Positions 1-4,619 of a stretch of 5,443 nt of DNA are shown piece by piece. A program made the translations under genes and the position numbers. The DNA lies in contig JALUXQ010000237.1 in the NCBI GenBank assembly GCA_027013265.1, forward strand, positions 1 through 5,443, read 5' to 3'. Below the pieces are notes generated by a model. It was not told the origin of the DNA, made no database searches, and was given only the letters and a program-made list of their open reading frames with translations. The stretch's first letter is position 1. The number at the start of each line of letters is the position of its first letter. The DNA comes from Campylobacteraceae bacterium. Lineage in GTDB: Bacteria; Campylobacterota; Campylobacteria; Campylobacterales; Sulfurospirillaceae.

Positions 1-591
1 TTTTATCTTTCTTATGATATTTGAGAGATCTTCTGTTTCATTTGGATTCATACCAGCTGCAGGCTCATCTAAAAGCAATAACCTAGGGTTTGTAGCCATA
101 GCTCTTGCGATTTCAACTTTTCTTTGGTTTCCATAGCTTAAAGAGGCTGCATTTGTGCCTGCTAAATCTGCTATTCCAAATCTCTCAAGCATGTCCATCG
201 CCTCTTTTTTGATATTTTTCTCATAAAAGAAGTGTCTTGGAAGCCTTAGGATTGACTCTATATAGGTATAATTTGCTTGATTGTGGTATCCAATCAAAAC
301 ATTTTCCAAAACGCTCATACTCTTAAAGAGTCGGATATTTTGAAATGTTCTTGCGATTCCTCTTTGGACTATTAGATTTGGCTTTATTCCCGTTATCTCT
401 TCGTGATTAAAGACAACATTTCCTTTAGTCTGTCTGTAGTTTCCTGTGACTATATTGAAAAGTGTTGTTTTTCCTGCACCATTTGGTCCGATTAGCCCGT
501 AAATCTCACCTGTTTTTACACCAAAACTGAGATCATCAATAGCTGTTATCCCACCAAACTGCATAGTTATATTTTGAAGTTCAAGTACCAT
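1..591 (-). CDS. livG: LIV-type ABC transporter ATP-binding protein LivG (partial, C-terminus off the left edge)
   Basis: This is one of the two ATPases that power branched-chain amino acid import through LivHM on the cytoplasmic side of the inner membrane. I translated 197 codons from ATG at 591, opening MVLELQNITMQFGG. Visible motifs are Walker A GPNGAGKTT (residues 35-43), the Q-loop Q84 in ARTFQN, the signature LSYGNQ (151-156), and Walker B LLLLD with catalytic Glu (171-176) followed by PAAGMNP. The signature is LSYGNQ rather than LSGGQ; a Tyr at this place is usual in LivG. Family members are about 255 residues, so roughly the last 60, including the H-loop, lie outside the window. The start codon follows the livM stop with no gap (TAGATG on the coding strand). 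Its GAGG Shine-Dalgarno (599-602) lies inside livM, 7 bases upstream, so translation is probably coupled. Recognition as LivG is strong; the exact substrate is inferred from family and context. Confidence 0.93.
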   Translation of the reverse strand, partial: MVLELQNITMQFGGITAIDDLSFGVKTGEIYGLIGPNGAGKTTLFNIVTGNYRQTKGNVVFNHEEITGIKPNLIVQRGIARTFQNIRLFKSMSVLENVLIGYHNQANYTYIESILRLPRHFFYEKNIKKEAMDMLERFGIADLAGTNAASLSYGNQRKVEIARAMATNPRLLLLDEPAAGMNPNETEDLSNIIRKIK

Positions 592-1602
592 CTATTTTCC
601 TCTTCTAAATATATCTGTAAGCTCTTTATTTCCCATAATTCCTCTTCGCGCAAAAAGCATCATGACCACTAAAAGTATCGAAAAGACAACCATTCTCAAG
701 CCTGGATGTGCACCTGTATTGTACCCAAAGATATCCATGTTTTGATCCAAAAATCTTAACCACTCTGTTCCACCCATGACCAATACTGCTCCTATTACGG
801 TACCACTCATGGATCCTAAACCACCAAGAACAATGATAATTAAAAGCTGGAATGTCAATAAAAATGAAAACTGATCTGGGGCTATCGTTGTTAACATTGA
901 CGCCATAAGTCCGCCACCGACCCCTTCAAAAAATGCACTTGTCATAAATGCGTAAGTCTTTATCCAAAAGGTGTTGATACCCATGGCAGTTGCCGCATCT
1001 TCATCATCTCTTACAGCCTTCATGGCTCTTCCATATTTGGAATATATCACATTTAACATCACAATAAAAGTAATGACCATTATAAAGCCAGTCCAGTATA
1101 GATTCGCTGTACTTGGTATATCATTCAGTCCTAAAGCACCATTTGTGTATGTAGGTGAATTCATAGCAAAGATTCTAATGATAAAACCAAAACCAAGTGT
1201 TACGATAGCCAAATAATCACCCCTAACCCTAAAGACTGGTATGGATAGTATAAAAGCCAAGACAGCTGCCACAACACCGCTCATGATGAGTGCCGGCAAA
1301 AATGATGCATGCATAGCCAACACCAAAGGCGCAGGGTCTTCAAGTGCAAACATATCTAGCTTTGTAGCAGACGGAAGAGTAAATAGTGCCGCAACATATG
1401 CACCAATCGCCACGAAGCCATTTGGCTCAAGTGAAAATTGACCTGCTACACCGTTTATCAAGTTATAGCTAAGTGCCAATATGGCAAATATTGCTATATT
1501 GTTAAGGATACTGACGGCATATGGGTCAAAATGATTTTGAGCAAACCATATAAACAGGATTGTTATTACGAGTATTGATAATTTTACTATTTTCATGCTC
1601 AT
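592..1602 (-). CDS. livM: LIV-type ABC transporter permease LivM
   Basis: This is the second membrane permease of the LIV importer, paired with LivH in the inner membrane. It has 336 residues from the first ATG and about eight or more hydrophobic segments (roughly 5-21, 30-50, 63-78, 103-123, 130-147, 170-187, 215-235, 247-278 and 300-317). LivM landmarks are GVAGQFSLEPNGFVAIGAYVA near 51-71, the ATPase-contacting loop GRAMKAVRDDEDAATAMGIN (191-210) with the following KTYAFMTSAFFEGVGGG, and GGLGSMSG (260-267). The terminal RRGIMG is also typical. At 58-61 it reads LEPN where many LivM proteins have LGHA, a lineage variant I cannot weigh without an alignment. Two in-frame starts exist: ATG at 1602 (MSMK) and ATG at 1596 (MKIV). 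The AGGAG at 1605-1609 is only 2 bases from the first but 8 from the second, so 1596 (334 aa) is the better start. The gene lies between livH and livG in a tight operon. Confidence 0.93.
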   Translation of the reverse strand: MSMKIVKLSILVITILFIWFAQNHFDPYAVSILNNIAIFAILALSYNLINGVAGQFSLEPNGFVAIGAYVAALFTLPSATKLDMFALEDPAPLVLAMHASFLPALIMSGVVAAVLAFILSIPVFRVRGDYLAIVTLGFGFIIRIFAMNSPTYTNGALGLNDIPSTANLYWTGFIMVITFIVMLNVIYSKYGRAMKAVRDDEDAATAMGINTFWIKTYAFMTSAFFEGVGGGLMASMLTTIAPDQFSFLLTFQLLIIIVLGGLGSMSGTVIGAVLVMGGTEWLRFLDQNMDIFGYNTGAHPGLRMVVFSILLVVMMLFARRGIMGNKELTDIFRRGK

Positions 1603-1604
1603 CT

Positions 1605-1609
1605 CTCCT
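1605..1609 (-). promoter_or_regulatory. Ribosome binding site of livM, overlapping the livH stop
   Basis: On the coding strand the sequence is TAGGAGAGATGAGCATG. The TAG (1610-1608) is the livH stop and its last two bases begin the AGGAG Shine-Dalgarno. Spacing to the ATG at 1602 is 2 bases, too short; spacing to the ATG at 1596 is 8 bases, near ideal. The site therefore favours the shorter livM and places a ribosome finishing livH directly over the livM initiation site, which suggests translational coupling. Confidence 0.75.
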
Positions 1610-2501
1610 AAAATCTGCTTCGTTCTAAATCTTGACCCATGATGCCTGTTGGTCTAAACAACAGTACCAAAATCAAAAATATAAAAGCAAAAGCATCTTT
1701 GTATCCACCAAGTTCTGGCATAAATGCAACTACAACTATCTCTGTAAAGCCAAGTATAAAACCACCTATCACCGCCCCTGCTACGCTTCCGATACCACCA
1801 AGAACAGCAGCTGCAAAAGCTTTTAGTCCAACTATTATCCCCATAAGAGGATCTATGGAAGGGTAACTCACTGCATAAAAAATACCACCTATCGCGGCAA
1901 GAGCTGAGCCCATAGCAAATACTAGCATGATGATAAAATCTGCATTAATTCCCATAAGCTTAACAGTAGGTATATCAAATGCTAAAGAGCGAATTGCCAT
2001 GCCGTATTTTGTTTTGTTTAGTATCCACAGTGTTATAAATAGAAGCACAAGCGTCACTACAGGGATTATAATCACGGTCATCGGTATCACAATTCCTTTG
2101 AAATGAATGATACTCGTTAAATAATCTGGTGCGGCAAAAGCTCTTGGAACTCCACCAAACAGAACATTGAAAAGATTTTCCAAAAAGAAACTAATGCCTA
2201 TCGCTGTAATCAAAAGTGAGATTTTTGGAGCATCTCGAAGAGGTTTGTATGCGATCTTATCTGTTAAAATACCTGTTATCATAGCAGAGACTATCGCTAA
2301 TATAACAGCTAATTCAAAAGGAACGCCTGAGGAGTGAGCTATATAAGCGACAAATGCTCCTACCATCATGATATCACCATGTGCAAAGTTTATAAGTCTA
2401 AGCACACCATATACCAAAGTATAGCCAATAGCGATCAACGCGTACATGCTTCCAAGGCTTATACCGTTAATCATCTGTTGCATAAAAGTTAAAATATCCA
2501 T
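1608..2501 (-). CDS. livH: LIV-type ABC transporter permease LivH
   Basis: This is the first permease of the LIV importer, forming the translocation path with LivM. It has 297 residues, about the usual LivH length. Diagnostic stretches are GISLGSMYALIAIGYTLVYG (13-32), followed by RLINFAHGDIMMVGAF (35-50). The conserved cytoplasmic loop RSLAFDIPTVKLMGIN (171-186) is next, then GLKAFAAAVLGGIGSVAGAV (225-244). The C-terminus carries LLFRPTGIMG (280-289). Hydrophobic segments fall roughly at 10-35, 41-58, 62-84, 93-117, 137-162, 188-212, 223-258 and 270-284. The ATG at 2501 is supported by AAGGG (2511-2515) 9 bases upstream. The stop sits inside the livM Shine-Dalgarno. The 75-bp gap to livK contains a hairpin that may lower expression of livH and everything downstream. 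Related permeases carry urea or short amides, so branched-chain amino acids are the likely but not proven substrate. Confidence 0.94.
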   Translation of the reverse strand: MDILTFMQQMINGISLGSMYALIAIGYTLVYGVLRLINFAHGDIMMVGAFVAYIAHSSGVPFELAVILAIVSAMITGILTDKIAYKPLRDAPKISLLITAIGISFFLENLFNVLFGGVPRAFAAPDYLTSIIHFKGIVIPMTVIIIPVVTLVLLFITLWILNKTKYGMAIRSLAFDIPTVKLMGINADFIIMLVFAMGSALAAIGGIFYAVSYPSIDPLMGIIVGLKAFAAAVLGGIGSVAGAVIGGFILGFTEIVVVAFMPELGGYKDAFAFIFLILVLLFRPTGIMGQDLERSRF

Positions 2502-2541
2502 TTTAGGAAACCCTTAATTTGTTTTTGAAGTTTTTAGAAGT

Positions 2542-2565
2542 AAGAGAGAGCTTTTGCCCTCTCTT
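2542..2565 (-). terminator. Intercistronic hairpin between livK and livH (attenuator or mRNA-stabilising stem)
   Basis: On the minus strand AAGAGAGGGC, loop AAAA, GCTCTCTCTT form a 10-bp stem with one G-U pair, 11 bases after the livK stop. The bases after it on the minus strand (ACTTCTAAAAAC) lack a U-run, so a full intrinsic terminator is unlikely. Partial termination, or protection of the livK mRNA 3' end, fits better. Binding-protein genes are commonly made in excess over permease genes by such stems; that role is inferred here. Confidence 0.6.
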
Positions 2566-2576
2566 TTGTATGTATA

Positions 2577-3689
2577 TTATGGATTAACTGTTGTTAGGTA
2601 AGCAAATTTACCATTTTTAACAACATTAACAACACCAGATTTTACAGCATCACCATTTTTATTGATATTGATAACACCTGTAACACCTTGGAAGTTTTTA
2701 GTTCCTCTTAAATTTTTATTTACACAAACTTTATCAGCTGGATTTGAACATTTTTCCATAGCATCTAAAATCATATTGTAACCATCAGCCGCAAGTGCAC
2801 CCATAGAGTCAGCCGGCTTGTGATATTTTTTGTGAAATGCATCAACATAAGCTTTGGCAACTTTTGAAGTAGCAGCTGCTTCGTTAAAGTGGTCACTATA
2901 CATAAAACCTTCACTAGCTTTTCCAGCTATCTTTATAAGTTCAGGAAAACCAACGCCATCGCCACCGATAAATGGAGCTTGTATGCCAACTGCTCTTGCT
3001 TGTTTAACCATAAGTGCTCCTTCTGGGTAATAACCAGTAAAGGCAACAATGCTTGGGTTTTTAGCTTTGATAGTTGAAACCTGTGCGTTAAAATCTTTAT
3101 CTTGAGAGTTTATTATAACTCTTCCTAGTATCTTACCGCCTCTTTTTAGGTAAGCTTTCTTGAATGCTTTTGAAACACCAACTGAATAGTCTTGCTTAGC
3201 ATCTGTTACGATAACAGCTGTTTTATATCCGTGATCATATGCATAGTTTGCTTGGATAGCACCTTGGAAAGGGTCTATAAAACAAGCTCTTGTAACAAAC
3301 TTTTTACCTTTTGTAACTCTTGGATTTGTTGATGCATGAGTTATCATAGGAGTTTTTGCCTTTTCTGCAACTGGCGCCATAGCCATAGAGTTTGAGCTAG
3401 CAACCTCGCCTAATATAGCTGTAACATGATCTTTGTCGATAAGTCTTCTAGTTGCGGTAGCAGCTTCAACTTTATCACCTCTATCATCAAGAACTATCAG
3501 CTTAACTGTATCGCCATTTTTAAGCGTATGTCTCTGTGCATAAGCGATTTTCAATCCGCCATTACTTGTTTGACCAAAAGCCGCAATAGGACCTGTAAGT
3601 GGTAAAACCACACCAATTTTAATCTCTTTAGCATAAGACATGCTAGCAATCAAAGCAGCACTTGCTACAATAGTTGAAATCTTTTTCAT
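2577..3689 (-). CDS. livK: Periplasmic branched-chain amino acid-binding protein (LivK/LivJ family)
   Basis: This protein captures the amino acid in the periplasm and delivers it to LivHM. It has 370 residues. The N-terminus is a Sec signal peptide: MKK, a hydrophobic core IVASAALIASM, and a likely cleavage after SYA (residue 20). The mature protein begins KEIKIGVVLPLTGPIAAFGQ, the first strand and loop of type I periplasmic binding proteins. Further family landmarks are LDDRGD (67-72), VASSNSMAMAPVAEKAKTPMI (96-116), HASTNP (118-123), RACFIDPFQG (134-143) and GYYPEGA (219-225). Three Cys are present (136, 314, 322); C314 and C322 could form a disulfide (inference). The ATG at 3689 has an AAGGAG Shine-Dalgarno 5 bases upstream. 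It is the first gene of the operon and has its own promoter. Amides, urea or other amino acids are alternative ligands, since this family cannot be assigned a ligand from sequence alone. Confidence 0.92.
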   Translation of the reverse strand: MKKISTIVASAALIASMSYAKEIKIGVVLPLTGPIAAFGQTSNGGLKIAYAQRHTLKNGDTVKLIVLDDRGDKVEAATATRRLIDKDHVTAILGEVASSNSMAMAPVAEKAKTPMITHASTNPRVTKGKKFVTRACFIDPFQGAIQANYAYDHGYKTAVIVTDAKQDYSVGVSKAFKKAYLKRGGKILGRVIINSQDKDFNAQVSTIKAKNPSIVAFTGYYPEGALMVKQARAVGIQAPFIGGDGVGFPELIKIAGKASEGFMYSDHFNEAAATSKVAKAYVDAFHKKYHKPADSMGALAADGYNMILDAMEKCSNPADKVCVNKNLRGTKNFQGVTGVININKNGDAVKSGVVNVVKNGKFAYLTTVNP

Positions 3690-3719
3690 CCATTCTCCTT
3701 AAGTTTAATAATAGGCACA

Positions 3720-3748
3720 ATTTTATCAGTTTTTTTGAAAATATGCAA
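3720..3748 (-). promoter_or_regulatory. Predicted sigma-70 promoter of the liv operon
   Basis: On the minus strand the -10 hexamer TAAAAT (3725-3720) matches TATAAT at 5 of 6 positions. It lies exactly 17 bp after TTGCAT (3748-3743), a weak -35 matching 3 of 6. The spacer is A/T-rich, as is usual in Campylobacterota promoters, where the -35 is often poorly conserved. Transcription would start near 3713, leaving a leader of about 24 bases before the livK ATG. No riboswitch-sized leader exists. Confidence 0.6.
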
Positions 3749-3774
3749 GGGGAAATGGCTATTTTTTAGACATT

Positions 3775-3792
3775 GTGTAAAATTAGTGTAAA
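3775..3792. repeat. Two 7-bp direct repeats in 11-bp phase upstream of livK
   Basis: GTGTAAA occurs at 3775-3781 and 3786-3792 (TTTACAC on the minus strand), with starts 11 bp apart. Relative to the predicted livK start at about 3713, they fall near -62 to -79. Tandem half-sites one helical turn apart and just upstream of a -35 are the layout used by many activators, including OmpR/PhoB-type response regulators. No regulator is encoded in the window, so this is a candidate operator only. Confidence 0.35.
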
Positions 3793-3822
3793 TAAGTTAT
3801 TATAATGATTTAAAGCAGGAAG

Positions 3823-3862
3823 AAAGGGGTAAAAAAGTTTAAAGTTTAACCCTGACCCCTTT
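3823..3862. repeat. Inverted repeat enclosing the first 33-bp repeat copy
   Basis: AAAGGGGT (3823-3830) is the exact reverse complement of ACCCCTTT (3855-3862), with 24 bases between them. The right arm lies within the 33-bp direct repeat and the left arm just outside it. The second copy of the direct repeat has no matching left arm. On the plus strand a T-run follows the right arm, so it could form a weak long-loop terminator. It may equally be the palindromic end of a small mobile repeat. Confidence 0.55.
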
Positions 3863-3864
3863 TT
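3832..3864 (+). repeat. 33-bp direct repeat, left copy, flanking the toxin-antitoxin cassette
   Basis: These 33 bases recur without mismatch at 4509-4541, 677 bp away. The unit is A-rich at its left end, contains a tandem GTTTAAA/GTTTAAC, then CCCTGACCCC and a T-run. It ends 61 bp before the antitoxin start and immediately upstream of that operon's -35 element. From memory, GGGGTCAGGG-type motifs (the reverse strand of this unit) resemble dispersed REP-like repeats in proteobacterial genomes; that resemblance is unverified. Confidence 0.9.
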
Positions 3865-3879
3865 GATTCTTTTTGATTT
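3860..3879 (+). repeat. Tandem 10-bp repeat overlapping the -35 of the TA promoter
   Basis: TTTTTGATTC (3860-3869) is followed directly by TTTTTGATTT (3870-3879), 9 of 10 identical. Each unit contains TTGATT, a 4-of-6 match to the -35 consensus; the second one is at the correct distance from the -10. The duplication overlaps the T-run of the 33-bp repeat and may reflect slippage or a regulator site. Confidence 0.5.
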
Positions 3880-3901
3880 GTAAGAAAAACTATGCTATAA
3901 T
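3873..3901 (+). promoter_or_regulatory. Strong extended -10 promoter of the toxin-antitoxin operon
   Basis: A perfect TATAAT (3896-3901) is preceded by TGC, which makes an extended -10 element. TTGATT (3873-3878) lies exactly 17 bp upstream and matches 4 of 6 -35 positions. Transcription would begin near 3908, with the antitoxin ATG about 18 bases later. TA promoters are usually repressed by the antitoxin or the complex, but I see no clear palindromic operator here. Confidence 0.75.
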
Positions 3902-3925
3902 AAATAAAAAAGTAAAGGGTTTGCA

Positions 3926-4117
3926 ATGCGCACATTAACATTAAAAATCAATGACGACTACTTTGATAAGATAGTTTCTTTTTTAGAAATTCTTCCCAAA
4001 AAAGCAGTTAAAATCGAAAAAGAACAAGCAAATCTTGATGATTTTCAACGCAATATTAAAAGTGCAATGACTGATATTAAAACAGGAAAATCAAAAGTAC
4101 TTCGAGTGGTGAGTTGA
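3926..4117 (+). CDS. Candidate type II antitoxin (small RelB/ribbon-helix-helix-like protein)
   Basis: This 63-residue protein probably binds and neutralises the downstream RelE/ParE-type toxin and represses the shared promoter. It opens with an alternating strand (MRTLTLKIND) followed by a helix (YFDKIVSFLEIL), a layout like short DNA-binding antitoxins. A charged middle (KKAVKIEKEQ) and a C-terminal helix with MTDIKTGKSK follow. A segment of the form DIKxGKxK is common at the toxin-binding end of RelB-like antitoxins. I recognise no exact family, so the call rests on size, order and the partner. The ATG is supported by AAAGGG (3914-3919) 6 bases upstream. The stop overlaps the toxin TTG by 4 bp. 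The operon runs opposite to both neighbouring genes and is bracketed by perfect 33-bp repeats, a sign of recent acquisition. An unrelated small protein cannot be excluded. Confidence 0.78.
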   Translation: MRTLTLKINDDYFDKIVSFLEILPKKAVKIEKEQANLDDFQRNIKSAMTDIKTGKSKVLRVVS

Positions 4118-4455
4118 AAGAATTACATCAGCTAACTATTAGAGATACTGAAACTTTTAATAAAGCAGTTAAGAAATTAAAGAAGAAGTTTAGAAATATA
4201 GAAAAAGACTATCTTACATTTGTCAACAGTATAGAAACTTATGAAGATTTAGGAGTTTACTTAAGAGACGGAATATACAAAACTAGAATAGCCAATTCTG
4301 ATAAAAACAGTGGCAAAAGTGGAGGATATAGACTTATCTCATACTTAAAAATTATTGATAATGAACTTTATTTAATGTATATTTACGATAAAAGTGACTT
4401 TGAAAATATCAGTGAAACTGCTATAGATAAACTCATATTAAATTCACTAAAATAG
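4114..4455 (+). CDS. RelE/ParE-superfamily type II toxin
   Basis: This 113-residue protein is probably a ribosome-dependent mRNA endonuclease or a related growth inhibitor held in check by the preceding gene product. Conserved pieces run in the order expected for the group: a Lys-rich helix FNKAVKKLKKKFRNIEKDY (15-33), a strand GIYKTRIAN (53-61), then GKSGGYRLISY (67-77). The last landmark is IYDKSDFENI (90-99). The pattern ykiRia...GKSGG.RvI....iYdKse.eni is what I associate with RelE/ParE toxins. Candidate active-site residues are K68, R73, Y91 and K93, by analogy only. The start is TTG at 4114; the frame is closed upstream by TAA at 4078-4080 and has no ATG or GTG between, so TTG is the only credible choice. 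Its 4-bp overlap with the antitoxin stop (TTGA) and weak Shine-Dalgarno suggest coupled, lower toxin translation. Whether it cuts mRNA or acts on gyrase like ParE cannot be told from sequence. Confidence 0.88.
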   Translation: MKELHQLTIRDTETFNKAVKKLKKKFRNIEKDYLTFVNSIETYEDLGVYLRDGIYKTRIANSDKNSGKSGGYRLISYLKIIDNELYLMYIYDKSDFENISETAIDKLILNSLK

Positions 4456-4508
4456 TCTTAATAAACGATTTGCTGGATTATAAAATTTATTTATCCTTAC
4501 AGCATAGG

Positions 4509-4541
4509 AAAAAGTTTAAAGTTTAACCCTGACCCCTTTTT
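4509..4541 (+). repeat. 33-bp direct repeat, right copy, flanking the toxin-antitoxin cassette
   Basis: It is identical over all 33 bases to 3832-3864 and in the same orientation. It starts 54 bp after the toxin stop and ends 24 bp before the terminator stem. Outside the exact match the flanks keep a loose resemblance: AGCATAGGA left of this copy versus AGCAGGA left of the first, and T-rich sequence to the right of both. The GGGGT arm that makes the first copy an inverted repeat is absent here, so this copy may be a shortened version. Confidence 0.9.
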
Positions 4542-4565
4542 TAGTTACTTTTTTACTCTAGAAGA

Positions 4566-4597
4566 TGACTTGCCTACACCTAGGCATAGGCAAGTCA
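4566..4597. terminator. Bidirectional intrinsic terminator between the toxin and the porin gene
   Basis: TGACTTGCCTA (4566-4576) and TAGGCAAGTCA (4587-4597) form a perfect 11-bp stem with a 10-base loop that contains CCTAGG. On the plus strand TTTTT (4599-4603) follows almost at once, a good terminator for the TA operon. On the minus strand it lies 22 bases after the porin stop and is followed by the less perfect TCTTCT, so it probably ends the porin transcript too. Confidence 0.82.
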
Positions 4598-4619
4598 CTT
4601 TTTATTTGTAGATTATAGA

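Noticed and set aside
971..1216. Plus-strand open frame of 81 codons
   Set aside because: It lies wholly opposite livM, whose protein is clearly conserved; no Shine-Dalgarno or recognisable product, so it is an antisense shadow.
1241..1441. Plus-strand open frame of 66 codons
   Set aside because: Antisense to livM, low-complexity Ala/Ser-rich translation, and no supporting signal.
1632..1866. Two overlapping plus-strand open frames of 64 and 75 codons
   Set aside because: Both are opposite livH and overlap each other in different frames; neither resembles a protein.
2889..3077. Plus-strand open frame of 62 codons
   Set aside because: Antisense to the conserved middle of livK and without a ribosome binding site.
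3801..3806. TATAAT on the plus strand upstream of the left repeat
   Set aside because: No acceptable -35 at 16-18 bp (a TTGTGT is 22 bp away), and a much better promoter lies at 3873-3901.
3690..3925. Riboswitch or leader RNA upstream of livK
   Set aside because: The predicted leader is only about 24 bases, and no conserved aptamer-like structure is visible on the minus strand.
3832..4541. CRISPR-like array from the repeated 33-mer
   Set aside because: There are only two copies, 677 bp apart, with two genes between them and no cas genes.
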